A stretch of DNA of 64,000 nt from Conexibacter woesei DSM 14684 (GTDB lineage: Bacteria > Actinomycetota > Thermoleophilia > Solirubrobacterales > Solirubrobacteraceae). Where the stretch lies: positions 1,984,001-2,048,000 of the forward strand of contig NC_013739.1 in NCBI RefSeq assembly GCF_000025265.1. The letters run 5' to 3'. Both the position numbers and the translations under genes were made by a program. The notes under the pieces are model-generated. The model had not been told where the DNA came from and did no database searches. It was given only the letters and a program-made list of their open reading frames with translations. Within the stretch, counting starts at the first letter, position 1. Each line of letters opens with the position of its first letter. Shown piece by piece: positions 35,152 through 44,545 of this stretch.

Positions 35152-36321
35152 TCAGCCGCGGCGGTACGCGTCGAGCAGCGCCAGCCAGACGTCGCCGGCG
35201 GAGGAGCCGGGGGAGGGTGTGACGCCGGCGGCGTCGAGCTCGAACTGGTTCGACATGACGGCGATCGTGACGCCGGCTCTGGGGTCGGTCAGCGTGAGGC
35301 TGGTGTAGCCGCCGTCGCCGCCGGAGTGGCCGTACCAGGTGCCGCCGGCGAAGCCGTAGCGCTCGAGCCCGAGGCCGTACGGCGTCGCGCGCGAGCGCAC
35401 GCGGGTCATCGCGCGCAGAGTCGCGGGGCGCAGCAGTCTGCCGCGCTGGAGCGCGTCGGAGAAACGCGCCGCGTCGATCGCCGTCGCGCTGATCCCGCCG
35501 GCCGGCCAGGTCGCGCCGAAGATGTGCGACGGCGCTGCGCGGTGCCCCGACCAGGTGTCGAGCAGCAGCTGTCTCCCGAGCCGGTAGTAGCCGTGCGCGA
35601 CGCGATCGAGCGGCAGGCCCGTGCGCGTCAGCAGCGTGTCGCGCGCTCGCAGCGGACGTGCGACGAAGCGGTCGAGCAGCGCCGCGAGCGGCGCTCCGCC
35701 AGCGCGCTCGGCGATCGATCCGAGCAGCAGGTAGTTCGTGTTCGAGTAGTGGAAGCGCGAGCCGGGCGTGAACGCCGGCGCTCTCGTCATGCCGACCATC
35801 TGCTCGCGCGTCCACGGGATCGTCGGGTCGTAGGTGTCCCGTCTCTGCGTGAAGCGGGTGATCGCCGGGTCGTACTCGACGTCCGGGTAGCCGGCGGTGT
35901 GGCCGAGCAGCTGGCGCACGGTGACCCGTCTCGCGGCCGGAACGTGCGGCAGGAAGCGCGCGACGCGATCGTCGAGTCGCAGCCGGCCCTGCTCGACGAG
36001 CTTCAGGACCACCGTCGCGGTGTAGCTCTTGGTCAGGCTCGCGACGGACATCAGCGTCGCGTCGGTGACCTGGACGGAGGTGGTCGGCCGGCCGCCTCCT
36101 GGACGCATCGGCTCAGCCGCGGGCTGGACCGCGAGGCCGCTCGCGCCCGACCACACGACGCGCCCGTCCTGCATGACCGCGGCGGTCACGCCGGGTGCCT
36201 TCGCTCTTGCACGGGCCCGGTCGAGCGCGCGGTCGAGTGCCTGCGTGTCTGCGGCCGCGGCCGCACCCGTCTGCACGAGCAGCGGGAGCGTCGCGAGGGC
36301 GGCGATGATCAGTCGTCTCAT
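35152..36321 (-). CDS. Exported serine hydrolase of the beta-lactamase class C / AmpC-like family
   Basis: A 389-residue protein with a signal peptide (MRRLIIAALATLPLLVQTGAAAAA). The active-site SxxK is SLTK (near 95), the second motif YxN is YSN (near 190) and the third motif region is HSGGDGG (near 327), as in the beta-lactamase/D-Ala carboxypeptidase class C fold. It may be a DD-peptidase or an esterase rather than a resistance enzyme. ATG 36321 was preferred over an upstream GTG at 36357 because it opens the signal peptide. Confidence 0.88.
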   Translation of the reverse strand: MRRLIIAALATLPLLVQTGAAAAADTQALDRALDRARARAKAPGVTAAVMQDGRVVWSGASGLAVQPAAEPMRPGGGRPTTSVQVTDATLMSVASLTKSYTATVVLKLVEQGRLRLDDRVARFLPHVPAARRVTVRQLLGHTAGYPDVEYDPAITRFTQRRDTYDPTIPWTREQMVGMTRAPAFTPGSRFHYSNTNYLLLGSIAERAGGAPLAALLDRFVARPLRARDTLLTRTGLPLDRVAHGYYRLGRQLLLDTWSGHRAAPSHIFGATWPAGGISATAIDAARFSDALQRGRLLRPATLRAMTRVRSRATPYGLGLERYGFAGGTWYGHSGGDGGYTSLTLTDPRAGVTIAVMSNQFELDAAGVTPSPGSSAGDVWLALLDAYRRG

Positions 36322-36442
36322 CGCACCATCCTCACGACGACATGCCCGCCCGACCACAGGGGTCCACCCCCGGATCGCCGTGCGGCCAGCCGCACGCTGC
36401 GAAGAAGAGCGAGACCGGCGCGAACGGCGCGGCGCGGATCCG

Positions 36443-39400
36443 CTAGCGGACCCGGACGACGCTCGTCGCGAGCGCGGGCGCGACGTCGGCGCCGGTCGCG
36501 CGCAACGTGACCTCGACAGGGGCGCGGCGGGCGCGCGGCACGGCGCGGACGACCAGCGTCACGCTGCGCGCGGCGCCGGGCGCGAGGCGGCCGAGCGCGA
36601 CGGCGACCGTTCGGGTCGCGCGCGGCCGTCTGTCACCGGCTCGCGCCGGCGGCTGCCAGCGCAGCGCGGCCGGAAGGCGGACGCGCAGCGTCGCTCCGGC
36701 GACCGCTCGCGTCCCGACGCTGCGCAGTCGTGCCTGCAGGTGGACCGTGCCGCCGCGTCTGACCGACACGCGCCCGACCGCCGTCAGCGCGAGCGCGGCG
36801 CGGCCGGCGTCGCCGCCTCTGCCGCTCGGAGCCGGCGGACCGGGACCGCCCGGCGCCGGGCCGACAGGGCCGGTGGGCGCTCTTGCGCCCGGATCGCCGC
36901 CGGGCTGTCCACCGCCCGGCTCCCTGCTGCCCGGCTCTCTGCCGCCGGGCTCTCTGCCGCCGGGCTCTCTGCCGCCCGGCTCGTCGTCGGTCGGCAGGCC
37001 CAGGCCCGTCAGCTCGACGACGCGCTCGCCACCGTCACCGTCGTTGGGGATCAGCAGACGGGCGTCGAGCGGGCCGACCGCCGCCGGGACGAAGCGGATC
37101 GTGGCCGAGCACTCCGCGCCGACCGCGAGCGTCGCGGCCGAGCAGCCGTCGGCGGTCAGCGCGACCGGTCCCGCGATCGCGAGCGCGCCGAGCCGAAGCG
37201 GCGCGTCGCCGCCGTTCTCCACGGTCACCGCGCGTTCCGCGAAGAAGCCGACGCGGACGGGGCCGAGCGCCAGTTCGGCCGGCGCCTGCGCTGCGCCCTG
37301 CACCGCTCTGGCGGCGAGCGCGACGACGTTCGGGCTCGACGGGGCGTTGCTGGCCACCCGCAGCGTCGCGTCGAGCGCGCCGCGCGCGCCCGGCGCGAAC
37401 GCGACGCCGACGTCGCAGCGGCCGGCCGGCGCGATCGGCCCGCCGAGGCAGTCGGTCGCGTCGACCGTCACACGGCCCGCGTCGGGGCCGAAGGCGACGA
37501 CCGAGGAGATCTGCAGCGCGATCTCGCCCGAGTTGACGATCTCCGCGGTCGCGCCGCGCGTCGTGCCGACCGCCACGTCGCCGAACGCGACCGGAGCCGC
37601 CGTGACGCCCGATCCGATCCCGCGCGCGCTCAGCGCGATGACCGGCTCGGTGCCGACGCCGTCGCTGACGATCCGCAGCGACGCGGCCGCCGCCCCCCTC
37701 GTCGGCGGCGCGTATCTGACGGTCGCGCTGCAGCTCGCGCCGGGCGCGACCGGCGCGTCGTCGCACGTGCCCGGCGCGACCGACCAACCGGACCCCGCCT
37801 GTTCGAGCGCCAGCGACGCGATCGCCAGCGGCTGGTTGCCGCTGTTCCCGATCGTCAGCGGCGCGCTCGCCGAGGCGCCGAACGCGACGTCGCCGAGCGC
37901 CGCTGAGGCGGGCGCGCTCGCGAGCGCGCCGGTGCCGGTCCCGCTCAGCGCGATCGAGTGCGGCGGCGTGCCGGGCGCGCGGTACGCGTCGCTGTCGATC
38001 ACGAGTCTCGCCTGCTTGGCCCCGGGACTTCTCGGTTTGAAGCGGACCTGCGGTCGGCACGGCTCGTCCTCGGGCAGCGACGGCAGATAGCAGACGCCGA
38101 TCTCGCCGCGGACCAGCTCGAAGTCGCCCGCATCGGCGCCCTCGATCCACACTCTTCTGATCCCGACCCGGCCGGCCCCGACCCCGCCGCCGCTGTTCTC
38201 GAAGTCGGTCTGCGACAGCGTCGCCGTCGTGACCGCGCCGCTCGTGCCGGCTCTCATGCTGCCGAGCGCGAGCGGCCCCGGCACGCTCAGCCGCGCACGC
38301 CCCGGGATCGCGACGACCGCCTTGTGCTGCCCGGAATGCACGCAGGCGAACGCCGCCGACACCGGGATGTCGCCGCCGGTCGTGTTCGGGAACAGCGTTC
38401 CGGTCGTGGCGTCGCAGACGATGCCGCCTCCGATTCTCAGGCTCGCGAAGCCGTAGCCGCCGTTCGTCTGCGCGAACGCCGACGCCTGGCCGGTCGCCAT
38501 CCCGCCCCAGCCACCGCTGCCGCCGGGGTCGACCGCCAGCGCGAAGAAGGTGCGGCTGCCGCCGTTGATGACGCCCATCGCGTCCGCGGCACCGAACGCC
38601 ATCCCGCCCTGGCCGCGCCAGCCGTAGACCTCGCCCTGGCCGGCGAAGCCGACGAGCACGTCGTCGTGGACGTCGAGCGGCCACTGCACCGGCGCCGCCG
38701 CGATCGTCTTCGCGTCGCCGGCGACGAGCGCCGTCACGGCTGCGCTCTGGCCGGGGGCCGTGAGCGTCGTCGGCGCGCTCGCGAAGCTGCCGTCGGGTCC
38801 GCTGCCGCGGTAGATCTGCACCGTGCCGGCCGCGGTCCCGATCAGCAGGTCGAGTCTGCCGTCGGCGTCGACGTCGTGCAGTCTCAGCACGCGCGCGTCG
38901 CCCGGCACCGGGTCGAACAGCTGGAAGAAGTTCGCGTTCGCGAGCGTGCCGCCGCTCGCTCTGTATGTGACGACGCTGCGCGGTCTGACGGAGGCGTCGG
39001 GATCGTCGGTCTCGAAGGCGACCGCGACGAGCCGCGTTCCGCTCGGGGCGGTCGCGCTCGCGATCGCGCGGATGCGCGTGGAGCCCGGTGGCGAGGCCGG
39101 CGCGACCTCCTTGGCGCTGGTCGAGAACGTGCCGTCGCCTCTGTTGCGCAGCACGTTGAAGCTGCCGAGCCCTCTTGCGGCGGCGATCACGTCGGGCGCG
39201 CCGTCGCCCTCCAGGTCGGTGCTCGCCAGCAGCTCGGAGCCGCCCACCACCGTGCCGAGGTCGCTGCGGCTCCAGAAGCCGTAGCCGTCCTGCGTCGCGC
39301 GAGTGATGCCGAAGTAGTCGCTGCCGTAGCCGACCAGCACGTCGTCGGTGCCGTTGCCGTCGAAGTCGTCGACCAACAGCGCTCTCGGCTGGCCCGGCAG

Positions 39401-39532
39401 CGCACCCAGGTCGTCCGTCGCCGCCTGGATCGCGCAGCCGCCGAACGCGAGCGCGGCGAAGGCGCCGGCGAAGGGCAGCGCGAGCGCACGGACGGCGCGC
39501 GCCGGGCGGAGCGACTGGAGCGGAGCGATCAC
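36443..39532 (-). CDS. Large exported FG-GAP / choice-of-anchor surface protein
   Basis: A 1029-residue secreted or lipid-anchored protein (hydrophobic N terminus ending FGGC, a weak lipobox). Residues about 45-300 hold FG-GAP/VCBS-type Asp-rich repeats (VDDFDGNGTDDVLVG, TDLEGDGAPDVI, HDVDADGRLDLLIG) that usually fold as a beta-propeller binding calcium. Three or four immunoglobulin-like choice-of-anchor D (ASH-like) domains follow (about 420-850), each with a conserved Cys pair. A low-complexity PGGRE repeat (about 853-880) and a CARDB/DUF11-like sandwich (about 910-1029) end the protein. No catalytic motif is seen. Function probably adhesive or structural. Confidence 0.75.
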   Translation of the reverse strand: MIAPLQSLRPARAVRALALPFAGAFAALAFGGCAIQAATDDLGALPGQPRALLVDDFDGNGTDDVLVGYGSDYFGITRATQDGYGFWSRSDLGTVVGGSELLASTDLEGDGAPDVIAAARGLGSFNVLRNRGDGTFSTSAKEVAPASPPGSTRIRAIASATAPSGTRLVAVAFETDDPDASVRPRSVVTYRASGGTLANANFFQLFDPVPGDARVLRLHDVDADGRLDLLIGTAAGTVQIYRGSGPDGSFASAPTTLTAPGQSAAVTALVAGDAKTIAAAPVQWPLDVHDDVLVGFAGQGEVYGWRGQGGMAFGAADAMGVINGGSRTFFALAVDPGGSGGWGGMATGQASAFAQTNGGYGFASLRIGGGIVCDATTGTLFPNTTGGDIPVSAAFACVHSGQHKAVVAIPGRARLSVPGPLALGSMRAGTSGAVTTATLSQTDFENSGGGVGAGRVGIRRVWIEGADAGDFELVRGEIGVCYLPSLPEDEPCRPQVRFKPRSPGAKQARLVIDSDAYRAPGTPPHSIALSGTGTGALASAPASAALGDVAFGASASAPLTIGNSGNQPLAIASLALEQAGSGWSVAPGTCDDAPVAPGASCSATVRYAPPTRGAAAASLRIVSDGVGTEPVIALSARGIGSGVTAAPVAFGDVAVGTTRGATAEIVNSGEIALQISSVVAFGPDAGRVTVDATDCLGGPIAPAGRCDVGVAFAPGARGALDATLRVASNAPSSPNVVALAARAVQGAAQAPAELALGPVRVGFFAERAVTVENGGDAPLRLGALAIAGPVALTADGCSAATLAVGAECSATIRFVPAAVGPLDARLLIPNDGDGGERVVELTGLGLPTDDEPGGREPGGREPGGREPGSREPGGGQPGGDPGARAPTGPVGPAPGGPGPPAPSGRGGDAGRAALALTAVGRVSVRRGGTVHLQARLRSVGTRAVAGATLRVRLPAALRWQPPARAGDRRPRATRTVAVALGRLAPGAARSVTLVVRAVPRARRAPVEVTLRATGADVAPALATSVVRVR
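36905..36985. repeat. 15-bp tandem repeat coding Pro-Gly-Gly-Arg-Glu
   Basis: Units of GGCTCTCTGCCGCCG (plus strand) recur about five times inside the surface protein gene and keep frame, giving REPGG-type repeats, a likely flexible spacer. Length may vary between strains. Confidence 0.75.
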
Positions 39533-39677
39533 ACCGGCTTCGCTCGGCGTCCGGACGCGCCTTCATGTCGACGCGCTGACAGGTTGGACAAATGTCGCAC
39601 CCGCGCGTGGAGCACGGTGACGGCACATCTCCGCCACATTCGTCGAGAGCGGGCCGTTAGTGTCATGGAGATTCGCG

Positions 39678-41363
39678 ATGCCGCTCCCCGTCCTCCTTGT
39701 CGTAGGCGGTGACCAGGACGCCCTTCAGGACGTTGGGGCTCAGCTCGCCCGGCGCTACGGCCGCGATTACCGGATCGAGCGCGCGAGTGATCCGGAGCAG
39801 GCGCTCGCGGCGCTGGCGGAGCTGGCCGATGCGTGTGACGAGCTGGCCTTGGTGCTGGCGGCCACCTCGCTCATGGACTCGACCGGTGAGGGGCTGCTCG
39901 AGCGCGCGCGCCAGCTGCACCCGCACGCCAAGCGCGGGTTGATGGTCGCGCGGGGGGCCTTGGCCGACCAGCCGACCGCCAAGACGATCGTCGACGCGAT
40001 CGCCATGGGTCGCATCGACTACTACGTCCAGATGCCGGCGGAGGCGTCGGACGAGACGTTCCACCACACCATCTCGACCTTCCTGCTCGAGTGGGCGACG
40101 GAGCTTCACAAGGTTCCGCACACCGTCCGCATCGTCGGCGAGGAGTGGACGGGGCGGGCCTACGAGATGCGGGAGACCTTCGAGCGTTGTGCCGTTCCGC
40201 ACGACTTCTGCCTGGCGGACTCCGACGAGGGCCGCAAGCTCCTCGCGCAGGCCGGTCTCGACGTGAAGCTCCCGGTCATGCTCCTGCCGGACGGGCGCGC
40301 GCTCAGCGACCCGTCGAACGCCGAGATCGCGGAGGCCGCCGGCGCCCCGGCCGGCTTCGACGAAAGCGACTTCGACGTCGTCATCGTGGGTGCCGGGCCT
40401 GCAGGCCTGTCGGCGGCGGTCTACGGCGCCTCCGAGGGGCTGCGCACGCTCGTCGTCGACGAGGGCGGCATCGGGGGGCAGGCCCGGTCCAGCTCGCTGA
40501 TCCGCAACTACCTCGGCTTCCCGAGAGGGGTGAGCGGGCATCGGCTGGCCGTGCAGGCCTACGAGCAGGCATCCGTCTTCGGGGCGAGCTTCGTGTTCTT
40601 GCACCGGGCGACTGCGCTCAGTCGCTCGGGGGAGCAGCTCACCCTCTCGCTCACGGAGGACCGGCGCGTCAACGCCGCCGTGGTGATCCTCGCCACCGGC
40701 GCCAGCTACCGCCGCCTGGGCGTTCCCGCGCTCGAAGCATTGACCGGCGCCGGCGTCTTCTACGGCGGCCCGGCCGCGGAGGCCCACGCGCTCAGCGGAG
40801 CGGACGTCTTCGTCGCGGGTGGCGGAAACTCGGCGGGACAGGCCGTCCTGTACCTCGCGCGCTACGCGCGTAGCGTCACGCTGATCGTGCGCGGCCCGTC
40901 GCTCGAGGCCGGGATGTCGCACTACCTCGTCCAAGAGATCAGGGCCACGCCGAGCATCGACGTGCGCACCAGCACGACCGTCGTCGGCGGAGGAGGCGAC
41001 GGCCATCTGCGGGAGCTCGTGCTCCGCGATGCCGCCGCCGGCGACGAGGAGGCGATCGCCGCCGACGCGCTCTTCGTGCTGATCGGGGCGCGCCCGCACA
41101 CCGACTGGCTGCCCCACTACATCGCACGAGACCGCTACGGGTTCCTCTACACGGGTGGGGACGTTCCCAGCGATGACGGTTGGCCGCTCGAGCGCTCGCC
41201 GTCATCGCTGGAGACGAGCATGCCAGGGGTGCTCGCGGCGGGTGACGTCCGGCACGGCTCGGTGAAGCGCGTCGCGTCGGCGGTCGGCGAGGGATCGATC
41301 GCGGTGCAGCTCGTGCACAACCTGCTCGTCTCAGAGCAGAGTGCAGAGCGCAGAACCCGCTAG
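39678..41363 (+). CDS. Degenerate receiver - thioredoxin-fold - FAD/NAD(P) oxidoreductase fusion
   Basis: A 561-residue three-part protein. The N-terminal receiver-like domain (about 1-130) lacks the phospho-acceptor Asp (LVLAATSL where DxxxP is expected) and the Lys of beta5 (YVQMPA). A thioredoxin/glutaredoxin-like domain (about 140-220) has no CxxC. The C-terminal flavoprotein (about 230-550) has FAD-binding VGAGPAGLSAAVYGAS, NADPH-binding GGGNSAGQAVLYLAR and GVLAAGDVRHGSVKRVASAVGEG of the TrxB fold, but CATC is replaced by FYGGPA. It belongs to the known fused response regulator/TrxR-like family and cannot be a classical thioredoxin reductase. GGAG lies 7 nt before ATG 39678. The stop CTAG is shared with the convergent oxidase gene. 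Confidence 0.82.
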   Translation: MPLPVLLVVGGDQDALQDVGAQLARRYGRDYRIERASDPEQALAALAELADACDELALVLAATSLMDSTGEGLLERARQLHPHAKRGLMVARGALADQPTAKTIVDAIAMGRIDYYVQMPAEASDETFHHTISTFLLEWATELHKVPHTVRIVGEEWTGRAYEMRETFERCAVPHDFCLADSDEGRKLLAQAGLDVKLPVMLLPDGRALSDPSNAEIAEAAGAPAGFDESDFDVVIVGAGPAGLSAAVYGASEGLRTLVVDEGGIGGQARSSSLIRNYLGFPRGVSGHRLAVQAYEQASVFGASFVFLHRATALSRSGEQLTLSLTEDRRVNAAVVILATGASYRRLGVPALEALTGAGVFYGGPAAEAHALSGADVFVAGGGNSAGQAVLYLARYARSVTLIVRGPSLEAGMSHYLVQEIRATPSIDVRTSTTVVGGGGDGHLRELVLRDAAAGDEEAIAADALFVLIGARPHTDWLPHYIARDRYGFLYTGGDVPSDDGWPLERSPSSLETSMPGVLAAGDVRHGSVKRVASAVGEGSIAVQLVHNLLVSEQSAERRTR

Positions 41364-42790
41364 CCCTTGCCCGAACGGGATGCGTCCGCGACGCTCGCGA
41401 TCAGGTTGCGGTTGGAGCGGAACAGGTTCTCCGGGTCGTAGGCCCGCTTGATCTCGACGAGGCGGTCGAAGTTGCGCCCGTAGGAGGCGCGGATGCGGTC
41501 CGGGCCCTCGTCAGCGGTCTGGAAGTTGATGTACGTGGCGCCGGTCGTGAAGGGGCGGAATCGCTCCCACGCTGCGCGGATCCAGCGCCGGTGCGCGTCG
41601 GCCGCCGGCTCGTCCGGACCCCACATCCCGAGCGCGCCGATCGCGTAGCGCGCGTCGCGGTTGCCGACCGCGCCGTCGGCGTCGGCGTGCTCCCGCAGCG
41701 CGCCCCCGAGCTGCAGGATTCCCAGCTCCGCGTCGGGGATCGGGCAGGCGGCGAACAGCTCGCGCAGAGTCCTCAGCAGCTCGTCGCTCAGCTCGGCCGC
41801 GTAGTCGGTCTTCCAGTAGTAGTGGAGCCCCTTCGGCTCGGTCTCGTCGAGGGAGGACTGCAGCTCCGTGTACGGCTGCTCGCGCAGCAGGTCGACGACC
41901 GGATCGCCGAGCGCGCGCAGCGGCGCGAGCGCCTCCTCGGCCTCGCGCGGGTCGCCGCTGAAGCAGACTGTCATTGCGCAGACGCGCTCGCCATGCCAGC
42001 CCGCGGGCACGAACGGTGCCGCCGGGGCGCGCATCAGCATCAGGAACGAGGTCAGCTCGGGAGGCGACGCGACGGTCAGCGCGCGGTAGGCGCGCAGGAT
42101 CTCCTCCGCGCGCTCGAACGGCCAGGCGATCAGGCCGCCGTGGACGGTCGGGCCGACGGGGTGGAGGCGGAAGGTGAACGACGTGACGACGCCGAGGTTC
42201 GCTCCGGCGCCGCGGAGCGCCCAGAAGAGGTCGGCGTGCTCGTCGCGGCTGGCACGGCGGACCGCGCCGTCTGCTGTCACCAGCTCGACCTCCAGCAGGT
42301 TGTCGACCGTCCAGCCGAAGCGGCGCGTCAGGTAGCCGAGCCCGCCGCCGAGCGTCAGGCCCGCGACGCCGACCTCGGAGATGAAGCCGAGCGGCGTTGC
42401 GAGGCCGTGCAGCTGGCTCTCGCGGTCGAGGTCGCCCAGCAGGCAACCCGCCTGCGCGGTCGCGGTGCGCGCCTCGGGCGCGACGAGAACCCCGCGCAGC
42501 CGCGACATGTCGAGCGTGAGGCCGCCGTCGGCGAGCGCCGTGCCGGCGATGTTGTGGCCGCCGCCGCGCACCCCGACCGGCAGCCCGTGCGCACGGGCGA
42601 AGTCGATCGCCTCGACCACGTCGGCCGTGCCGGTCGGCTGCACGACGAGCGCCGGGGTCGCGTCGACCATGCCGTTCCAGAGGCGGGTCGCCGCCTCGAA
42701 GCCGGCATCGTGCGGGGTCATCACGCTGCCCCGCAGCCGCTCGCGCAGCTCGTCGACGGCGGTCTGTCGGCTCTCCAGCAGGCGGCTCAT
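41360..42790 (-). CDS. FAD-linked oxidoreductase with berberine-bridge-like C terminus
   Basis: A 476-residue PCMH/VAO-type flavoenzyme. FAD-binding elements are VGVRGGGHNIAGTALADGGLTLDMSRL (near 72-98); the His in GGGHN is the usual covalent FAD attachment site. LGGGLGYLTRRFGWTVDNLLEVELVTADG (near 147-175) is also typical. The BBE C-terminal motif YINFQTADEG...YDPENLFRSNRNL is intact. Such enzymes oxidise alcohols, sugars or polyketides; substrate unknown. It lies 136 bp downstream of the LuxR gene in the same direction, so it is a likely regulatory target. Confidence 0.87.
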   Translation of the reverse strand: MSRLLESRQTAVDELRERLRGSVMTPHDAGFEAATRLWNGMVDATPALVVQPTGTADVVEAIDFARAHGLPVGVRGGGHNIAGTALADGGLTLDMSRLRGVLVAPEARTATAQAGCLLGDLDRESQLHGLATPLGFISEVGVAGLTLGGGLGYLTRRFGWTVDNLLEVELVTADGAVRRASRDEHADLFWALRGAGANLGVVTSFTFRLHPVGPTVHGGLIAWPFERAEEILRAYRALTVASPPELTSFLMLMRAPAAPFVPAGWHGERVCAMTVCFSGDPREAEEALAPLRALGDPVVDLLREQPYTELQSSLDETEPKGLHYYWKTDYAAELSDELLRTLRELFAACPIPDAELGILQLGGALREHADADGAVGNRDARYAIGALGMWGPDEPAADAHRRWIRAAWERFRPFTTGATYINFQTADEGPDRIRASYGRNFDRLVEIKRAYDPENLFRSNRNLIASVADASRSGKG

Positions 42791-42925
42791 CAGCTCCTCC
42801 TCGTCAGGTCGGGCAGGCTCCTGAATCGGTTCGCGCCACTCACGCTACGAGCGCGTGACGGCGACCGCATCGGCCGATCCACCCAACCGGGAACGGGCCG
42901 CCGGCTGGGTGATCCCACCCATCGC

Positions 42926-44533
42926 TCACACCAGCTCGTTTTCGTACGCGTAGGCGGTCGCGGCGGTGCGGGAGGGGAGGCGCAACTTGGCGAGGATGTT
43001 GCTGACGTGACGGTCGACCGTCCGCTCGCTGAGCACCAGCTCGGCGGCGATCGCCCGGTTGGTGGTGCCGGCGGCGACGAGCCGCAGGACCTGCAGCTCG
43101 CGCGGCGAGAGGCCGTGGAGGTCCCCGGCGGCGATGCCGGCCGGTCGCCCCGCGACCCGCTCGGCGCGGGCCAGATCGGGCGTCGCGCCGAGCCGGGCGA
43201 AGGTCGCGCACGCCGCGTCCAGCTCCAGCGCGGCGGTGGCCTCGTCGCCCAGCGCGCGGCAGGCGAGCGCGAGCAGGAGGCTGGTCCGCGCGCCCTCGTA
43301 CGGTGCCTCCAGCAGCCGCCACGCCTCGCGGGCCTCACGCAACGCGCGCAAGGCGACGGTCGCGTCGCCGCGGTCCAGCCCGACGGCGCCGTGTGCGTGC
43401 GCGACGAGCGCGTGCAACAGGCCGCCCCCGCCGTGGTCGGCGGCGATCCGCTCCAACTCGGCGCAGGCGTCGCGCGCGGTCTTCTTGTCGCCGATCGCCA
43501 GCGCGATCTCCACCGACGCGGGCAGCAGTCGCGCCCGCTGCAGCGGGGCGGTCGTCTCGCCGAGCGCGCGGCGGATCGTCGCCGCCGCGGCGGGCCCGTC
43601 GCCCTGCGCGAGCCGCAGCAGCGCGAGGCCGGGAAGCGGCTCGGCGCCGCCGAGGTGCGCGTCGCGAAAGGCGCGCTCGGCCGCCGCCAGCTCGCCGCGC
43701 AGGCGGTGCACCTCGCCCTCGCGGTAGCGGGCGCGGGCGGCGGCGCCCCCGTCGCCGGTGCGCGTGAAGCGCCCGCGCGCCCGCCGCGCCTCGTCGAGCG
43801 CGTCGCGCCACGCACCGTGCAGTTGCATCAGCTCGGCACGGTGCACGAGGCAGAGGCCTGTGAACGCGACCATGTCCGGCTGCTGCTCGCACCAGCACGT
43901 CAGCGCAGTCGTCCACTCCTGCGCGCGGCGCAGCGCGTACAGCTCGTGGCAGCCGTCGATCACGCTGCAGTAGAGGAGCCCCGTGACGATCGGCGACAGC
44001 TCGCCCGCGGTGACCGCGACCATCGCCTCGTCGAGCAGGCCGAGTCCCTGCTCGACGTGACCCTGCCGCGCGAGGGCGAGCCCCTGCTCGTGGACGGCGA
44101 GCGCGAGCAGGTCCGCGTCTCCGGAGCGCTCGGCGGTCGCGGCGGCGTCGGCGGCCGCCGCGTGCGCTGCCGCGTCCTCGCCCGCCGCCGCGTGGCGGAT
44201 CACGACGGGCAGCAGCAGGTAGCCGCGCTCGACGCAGTCGGCCGGCTGGTGGGCGAGCATCCGTCGCGCGCGGCTCAGCCAGCCCGTCGCGCGCGCCTGT
44301 TCGCCACGGAGCGCGAGGAAGATGCCGAGCCAGATCGCGCAGCGGACGGCGCGCAGCGGAGCGCCGGCGTCGGAGTGCGCTTGATGGGCGCGCTCCAGCG
44401 CGTGGAGATGGGCCTCGGCGTGGCCGACCATGTAGGCCGCCGTCGCGAGCCGCTCGAGCTCGTCCGCGGGCAGGGGTGCGGCGCGCGCCGTGTCGGCGTG
44501 GGAGAGGGAGGCGTACGCCTCGCTCCAGCTCAT
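42926..44533 (-). CDS. LuxR-family regulator with TPR-like N-terminal region
   Basis: A 535-residue protein. Residues about 20-460 are helical, Ala-rich repeats resembling TPRs, as in MalT/LuxR-type proteins that have lost the ATPase module. The C-terminal HTH (about 470-535) reads LSPRELQVLRLVAAGTTNRAIAAELVLSERTVDRHVSNILAKL, a classic LuxR domain. TAGCCT (44543-44548) lies 9 nt before the ATG. It precedes the FAD oxidase and probably controls it; the signal is unknown. Confidence 0.85.
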   Translation of the reverse strand: MSWSEAYASLSHADTARAAPLPADELERLATAAYMVGHAEAHLHALERAHQAHSDAGAPLRAVRCAIWLGIFLALRGEQARATGWLSRARRMLAHQPADCVERGYLLLPVVIRHAAAGEDAAAHAAAADAAATAERSGDADLLALAVHEQGLALARQGHVEQGLGLLDEAMVAVTAGELSPIVTGLLYCSVIDGCHELYALRRAQEWTTALTCWCEQQPDMVAFTGLCLVHRAELMQLHGAWRDALDEARRARGRFTRTGDGGAAARARYREGEVHRLRGELAAAERAFRDAHLGGAEPLPGLALLRLAQGDGPAAAATIRRALGETTAPLQRARLLPASVEIALAIGDKKTARDACAELERIAADHGGGGLLHALVAHAHGAVGLDRGDATVALRALREAREAWRLLEAPYEGARTSLLLALACRALGDEATAALELDAACATFARLGATPDLARAERVAGRPAGIAAGDLHGLSPRELQVLRLVAAGTTNRAIAAELVLSERTVDRHVSNILAKLRLPSRTAATAYAYENELV

Positions 44534-44545
44534 CGTGCCTCAAGG

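Noticed and set aside
35152-36321. Beta-lactam resistance gene
   Set aside because: The SxxK, YxN and HxG motifs show the fold only; many such proteins are DD-peptidases or esterases, so resistance is not claimed.
36029-39712. Long plus-strand frames opposite the big surface protein
   Set aside because: They have no family motif, are rich in Arg and Ala, and lie antisense to a protein with a signal, repeats and recognisable domains.
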